DNA of 64,000 bases from contig JAFLSY010000002.1 in assembly GCA_022510745.1 (NCBI GenBank), forward strand, positions 62,001 to 126,000, read 5' to 3'. The notes beneath the pieces were generated by a model, which saw nothing but the letters and a program-made list of their open reading frames with translations, was not told the DNA's origin and ran no database searches. Positions 61,612 through 64,000 of the stretch are shown here, in pieces (position 1 is the stretch's first letter; every line of letters begins with the position of its first letter). The position numbers and the translations under genes were made by a program. Origin of the DNA: Lachnospiraceae bacterium. Lineage in GTDB: Bacteria > Bacillota > Clostridia > Lachnospirales > Lachnospiraceae.

Positions 61612-61640
61612 ACCGGATTTCCGGATGAAGGAGATGCGAA

Positions 61641-64000
61641 ATGGCAAAGAAAAGTGAAAAGAAAAAGAATATCGGGGTAAGAAGGAGGATACGCAAGACC
61701 TTAGGCGCGACCTGCTTGATAACGGCGCTTTTGGTAGCGGCCATCCCGGTGCCGGAAGCGAGCGCTGCGGTAGCCGGGGACAGTAAGCTGACTTGGGTAA
61801 AAGAAATTGCCGGGGGCAGCGGTACGCAGGGGAACTCTACGATTCCGTTAATTGATGAAAAATGTGATACCATCTATACTACGGAAGATAAGCTTTTTCA
61901 GTTTGCCTGGGTTCCAAGACCTGGGGCTAGTAACAGTGATAATATTGCCGTAATATTGCGTTTTAGCGGCGGTACTTTGGATGGTGGTAATCTGGAGATT
62001 CCCGATACAGTAGATGCCTATACCAAATATAACGACAATGATGGCAACTCAAGCTATGTGGCAGTGGGAAAGAATCATGCCCCCCTGTTTTACATATCAA
62101 AGTATGTGTATGTAAAGGATCAATCCGGTAATGATACGGAGACGATAGATTATGACAAGTGTACCTATTCGCCCTGTTACGTGGACGATCGTTTAGGAAC
62201 CAGAGGGCAGATAGACGGCTGGGGGTATATGGATGCGAACAAGACCGTAGAACGTCCGCTGGATCAGTTTTATTATAAGTCCGGTGACCGCTATGTAGCG
62301 ACCTCTACATCCGATGTACAGTGGATTCGTAATGTAACGGTCGCTTATATCGGAAACCAGTACTTGGTGGCTAATACTGATGCCTCCACTGGTCAGGAAG
62401 GTGCATATCAGGAATATAAGGTAGCCAGCGGAACCTATAATGACAATCCTGACAATGGTGTATTTGCTAATAAGGGTAATATTGTCAATCTTACTGTAGG
62501 AGACGATCTGATCGGTATCGGTAACTATGCTTTTTATAACTGTACCGGTCTGAAGACTATTAAGGTTGGAAACGGTATTGAGGAGATCGGACATCATGCC
62601 TTTGCCAGCTGTATCAATATGCTTTCCATTGACATAGATTTCTACAGTAATTTGACCTATATTTCCGATTACGCTTTTCAGTATTGTAGGGCTATGACCA
62701 GTTTTATACTGCCCGCCAACGTGACCAGAATCTTTGATAATGCCTTTGAGGGATGCAGTGCATTGACCAATGTGGACTTAGACGGTATTGCTGCGAAGGG
62801 AAATACTGCATTAAGTCAGTTGGGATATAATGTCTTTAAGGACTGTATCGCATTAGAGGAGTTGGTTTTGCCTGTATCCATGACAGGCACTGCCGGAACC
62901 GATGGGCTGCATTTGAATAATTTTGCAGGCTGTAGCAATCTGCGCCATGTCAAAGTCAAATCCGGTAGTTTGCAGTTATGGGCGGATGAGGGAGCCGGAG
63001 CAAAATTTACAGTGAATGATTTTAAGGAACAGGTACACCCCACATTTTATTTTGAGGCGGATGATCTTTCCGGTACCCATAATTATACAAAGGAACATGC
63101 TATTGCCTTTAATTATATGGGGACGGATGTATTTGAAATCATTATTATTGAAAAAGGAACCACGCAAGATAAGGTTAAGCTGACCTATAGAGTAAATCGC
63201 AGTAATCAACTGACGTTTTTCGATATGGAAGCTCCGGTGGAAGAGGTAACCATTCCTACTACCATCGGTCCTTATGGCGTATCCGCCATTAACGCTGGTT
63301 CTTTCAGCGGGAACTCTGGCAGCTGCTTCTTAAAGAAGATCACCATTCCAGGTACGGTGACTATAATCGGTGACGATGCATTTTTAGGCTGCCATAATTT
63401 AAAGCATGTGATCTTTTTGGAGGCCGGCAATATCAAAAGTATTGGGACTCGGGCCTTTGCTACTCAACAGGTACCGGGTGCACATAGTACCGGATGCGAC
63501 GGACACTTGGATCAGACTCCGGTGCTGACCTTTACGGGTACAGTAGGAAATGATATCGTGCCCTATAACTGGGCGATGAATGCGAACAACTATATTAACT
63601 ATGGTACGCAGAATCGCTCCTATGTAACGTATTACAGCGGCTGGCCCACCAATTTAGAGATTCAGTATGTTGTGGACATGGAGACCGGAGAAGGAGCAGC
63701 TACTCTGGTAAATTATCCCGCTTATACGGAGCTGAATAAATATAACAAAGATTCATATCCTTATATGACGGATGAATATTTGGAAGCTGCACAGAAAGCA
63801 GTGGAAGATTATAATGCTTGGAAAAGTGATAAGAGCCATGTTGTGCCGGATAACGAATGGCAGATTATCAATGCGGCATTGAAGGTAGAAGTGCCCACCG
63901 GTGTGAAGATGATCTGGCCGGGACTGTTTTCAGGTAAGACCACCACAGTGACGGTTTTGCAGAACGGGACACGTAGTTATGATATTGAAACGGCTAAGGA
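61641..64000 (+). CDS. Secreted BspA-like leucine-rich-repeat protein, N-terminal part
   Basis: The frame from ATG 61641 is open to the last base, so at least 786 residues are encoded and the C-terminus is outside the window. GAAGGAG precedes the start. A basic N-terminus (MAKKSEKKKNIGVRRR) and hydrophobic core (TCLITALLVAAIPVP) ending ASA form a signal peptide. From about residue 290 on there are BspA-type repeats, such as IGNYAFYNCTGLKTIKVG, IGHHAFASCINMLSI and ISDYAFQYCRAMTSF, with further copies near residue 575. Such proteins act in adhesion. Being directly behind a sortase gene suggests it is the sortase substrate; a sorting motif would be beyond the window. Confidence 0.9.
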   Translation, partial: MAKKSEKKKNIGVRRRIRKTLGATCLITALLVAAIPVPEASAAVAGDSKLTWVKEIAGGSGTQGNSTIPLIDEKCDTIYTTEDKLFQFAWVPRPGASNSDNIAVILRFSGGTLDGGNLEIPDTVDAYTKYNDNDGNSSYVAVGKNHAPLFYISKYVYVKDQSGNDTETIDYDKCTYSPCYVDDRLGTRGQIDGWGYMDANKTVERPLDQFYYKSGDRYVATSTSDVQWIRNVTVAYIGNQYLVANTDASTGQEGAYQEYKVASGTYNDNPDNGVFANKGNIVNLTVGDDLIGIGNYAFYNCTGLKTIKVGNGIEEIGHHAFASCINMLSIDIDFYSNLTYISDYAFQYCRAMTSFILPANVTRIFDNAFEGCSALTNVDLDGIAAKGNTALSQLGYNVFKDCIALEELVLPVSMTGTAGTDGLHLNNFAGCSNLRHVKVKSGSLQLWADEGAGAKFTVNDFKEQVHPTFYFEADDLSGTHNYTKEHAIAFNYMGTDVFEIIIIEKGTTQDKVKLTYRVNRSNQLTFFDMEAPVEEVTIPTTIGPYGVSAINAGSFSGNSGSCFLKKITIPGTVTIIGDDAFLGCHNLKHVIFLEAGNIKSIGTRAFATQQVPGAHSTGCDGHLDQTPVLTFTGTVGNDIVPYNWAMNANNYINYGTQNRSYVTYYSGWPTNLEIQYVVDMETGEGAATLVNYPAYTELNKYNKDSYPYMTDEYLEAAQKAVEDYNAWKSDKSHVVPDNEWQIINAALKVEVPTGVKMIWPGLFSGKTTTVTVLQNGTRSYDIETAK

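Noticed and set aside
1-64000. CRISPR array, prophage, insertion sequence, tRNA or rRNA genes
   Set aside because: No regularly spaced repeats with spacers, no transposase or phage structural genes and no tRNA-like cloverleaf or rRNA segment were recognised by reading; a dedicated search was not possible.

Overview
The window reads as chromosome of an anaerobic, spore-forming-lineage Clostridia bacterium, most likely a Lachnospiraceae member (Bacillota). The grounds are strong AGGAGG ribosome sites, many TTGaca-N17-TAtaaT promoters, a T-box tRNA-Phe leader, an Rnf complex in the order CDGEAB, a Na+-decarboxylase cluster with separate carboxyltransferase, biotin and membrane subunits, a cmk-ispH-rpsA run, SpoIID- and SleB-like wall proteins and a BspA-type leucine-rich-repeat surface protein. 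No prophage, transposase, CRISPR array, rRNA or tRNA gene was seen. The organism assignment is inference from gene content.

Layout. 1-8.2 kb: end of glycyl-tRNA synthetase, alaS, a YcxB-like membrane protein (minus), rpsU, a CmpB-type membrane protein, a D,D-carboxypeptidase, a metallophosphoesterase and scpA-scpB. 8.2-15.3 kb: a second D,D-carboxypeptidase, then a five-gene carboxyltransferase / biotin carrier / Na+-pump cluster interrupted by a palindromic MITE-like element. 15.3-17.1 kb: three poorly characterised accessory genes. 17.1-23.4 kb: tetR-rpiR-flavoprotein-cmk-ispH-rpsA-cheR, nearly all overlapping or tightly spaced. 23.4-29.8 kb: an RNase H-like exonuclease (minus) and rnfCDGEAB. 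29.9-34.1 kb: a self-contained response regulator, ABC ATPase, two permeases and histidine kinase, with four helically phased TCTTGAC repeats before the transporter. 34.2-37.0 kb: a GH25 lysozyme, a minus-strand AP2-like DNA-binding protein and a SleB-like hydrolase. 37.1-42.8 kb: thrC, citrate synthase (minus), deoC and pepP. 42.8-45.8 kb: a 6S RNA gene, a SpoIID-like protein and a YihY-family membrane protein. 45.8-53.1 kb: T-box-pheST, M18 aminopeptidase, queA, a PilZ protein and a VanZ-like protein. 53.1-59.1 kb: tyrA (minus), an EF-G paralogue and leuS behind an attenuator-like hairpin. 59.1-64 kb: three small minus-strand genes, a class B sortase and the start of a very large secreted LRR protein that runs off the window.

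Functional themes: sodium/ion bioenergetics (Rnf plus biotin-dependent Na+ decarboxylase), translation (four aminoacyl-tRNA synthetases, S21, S1, EF-G-like), cell-wall remodelling (two PBP5-like carboxypeptidases, GH25, SleB-like, SpoIID-like) and surface display (sortase B plus BspA-like protein). The most unusual sequence-level observations are a 53-column dispersed triple-hairpin repeat present twice (upstream of the AP2-like gene and at the leuS stop codon), a separate MITE-like palindrome behind the Na+-pump gene, the phased TCTTGAC repeats, a cysteine-bearing repeat tail on RnfE, and two carboxypeptidase genes whose start regions lie inside the terminator hairpin of the preceding gene.
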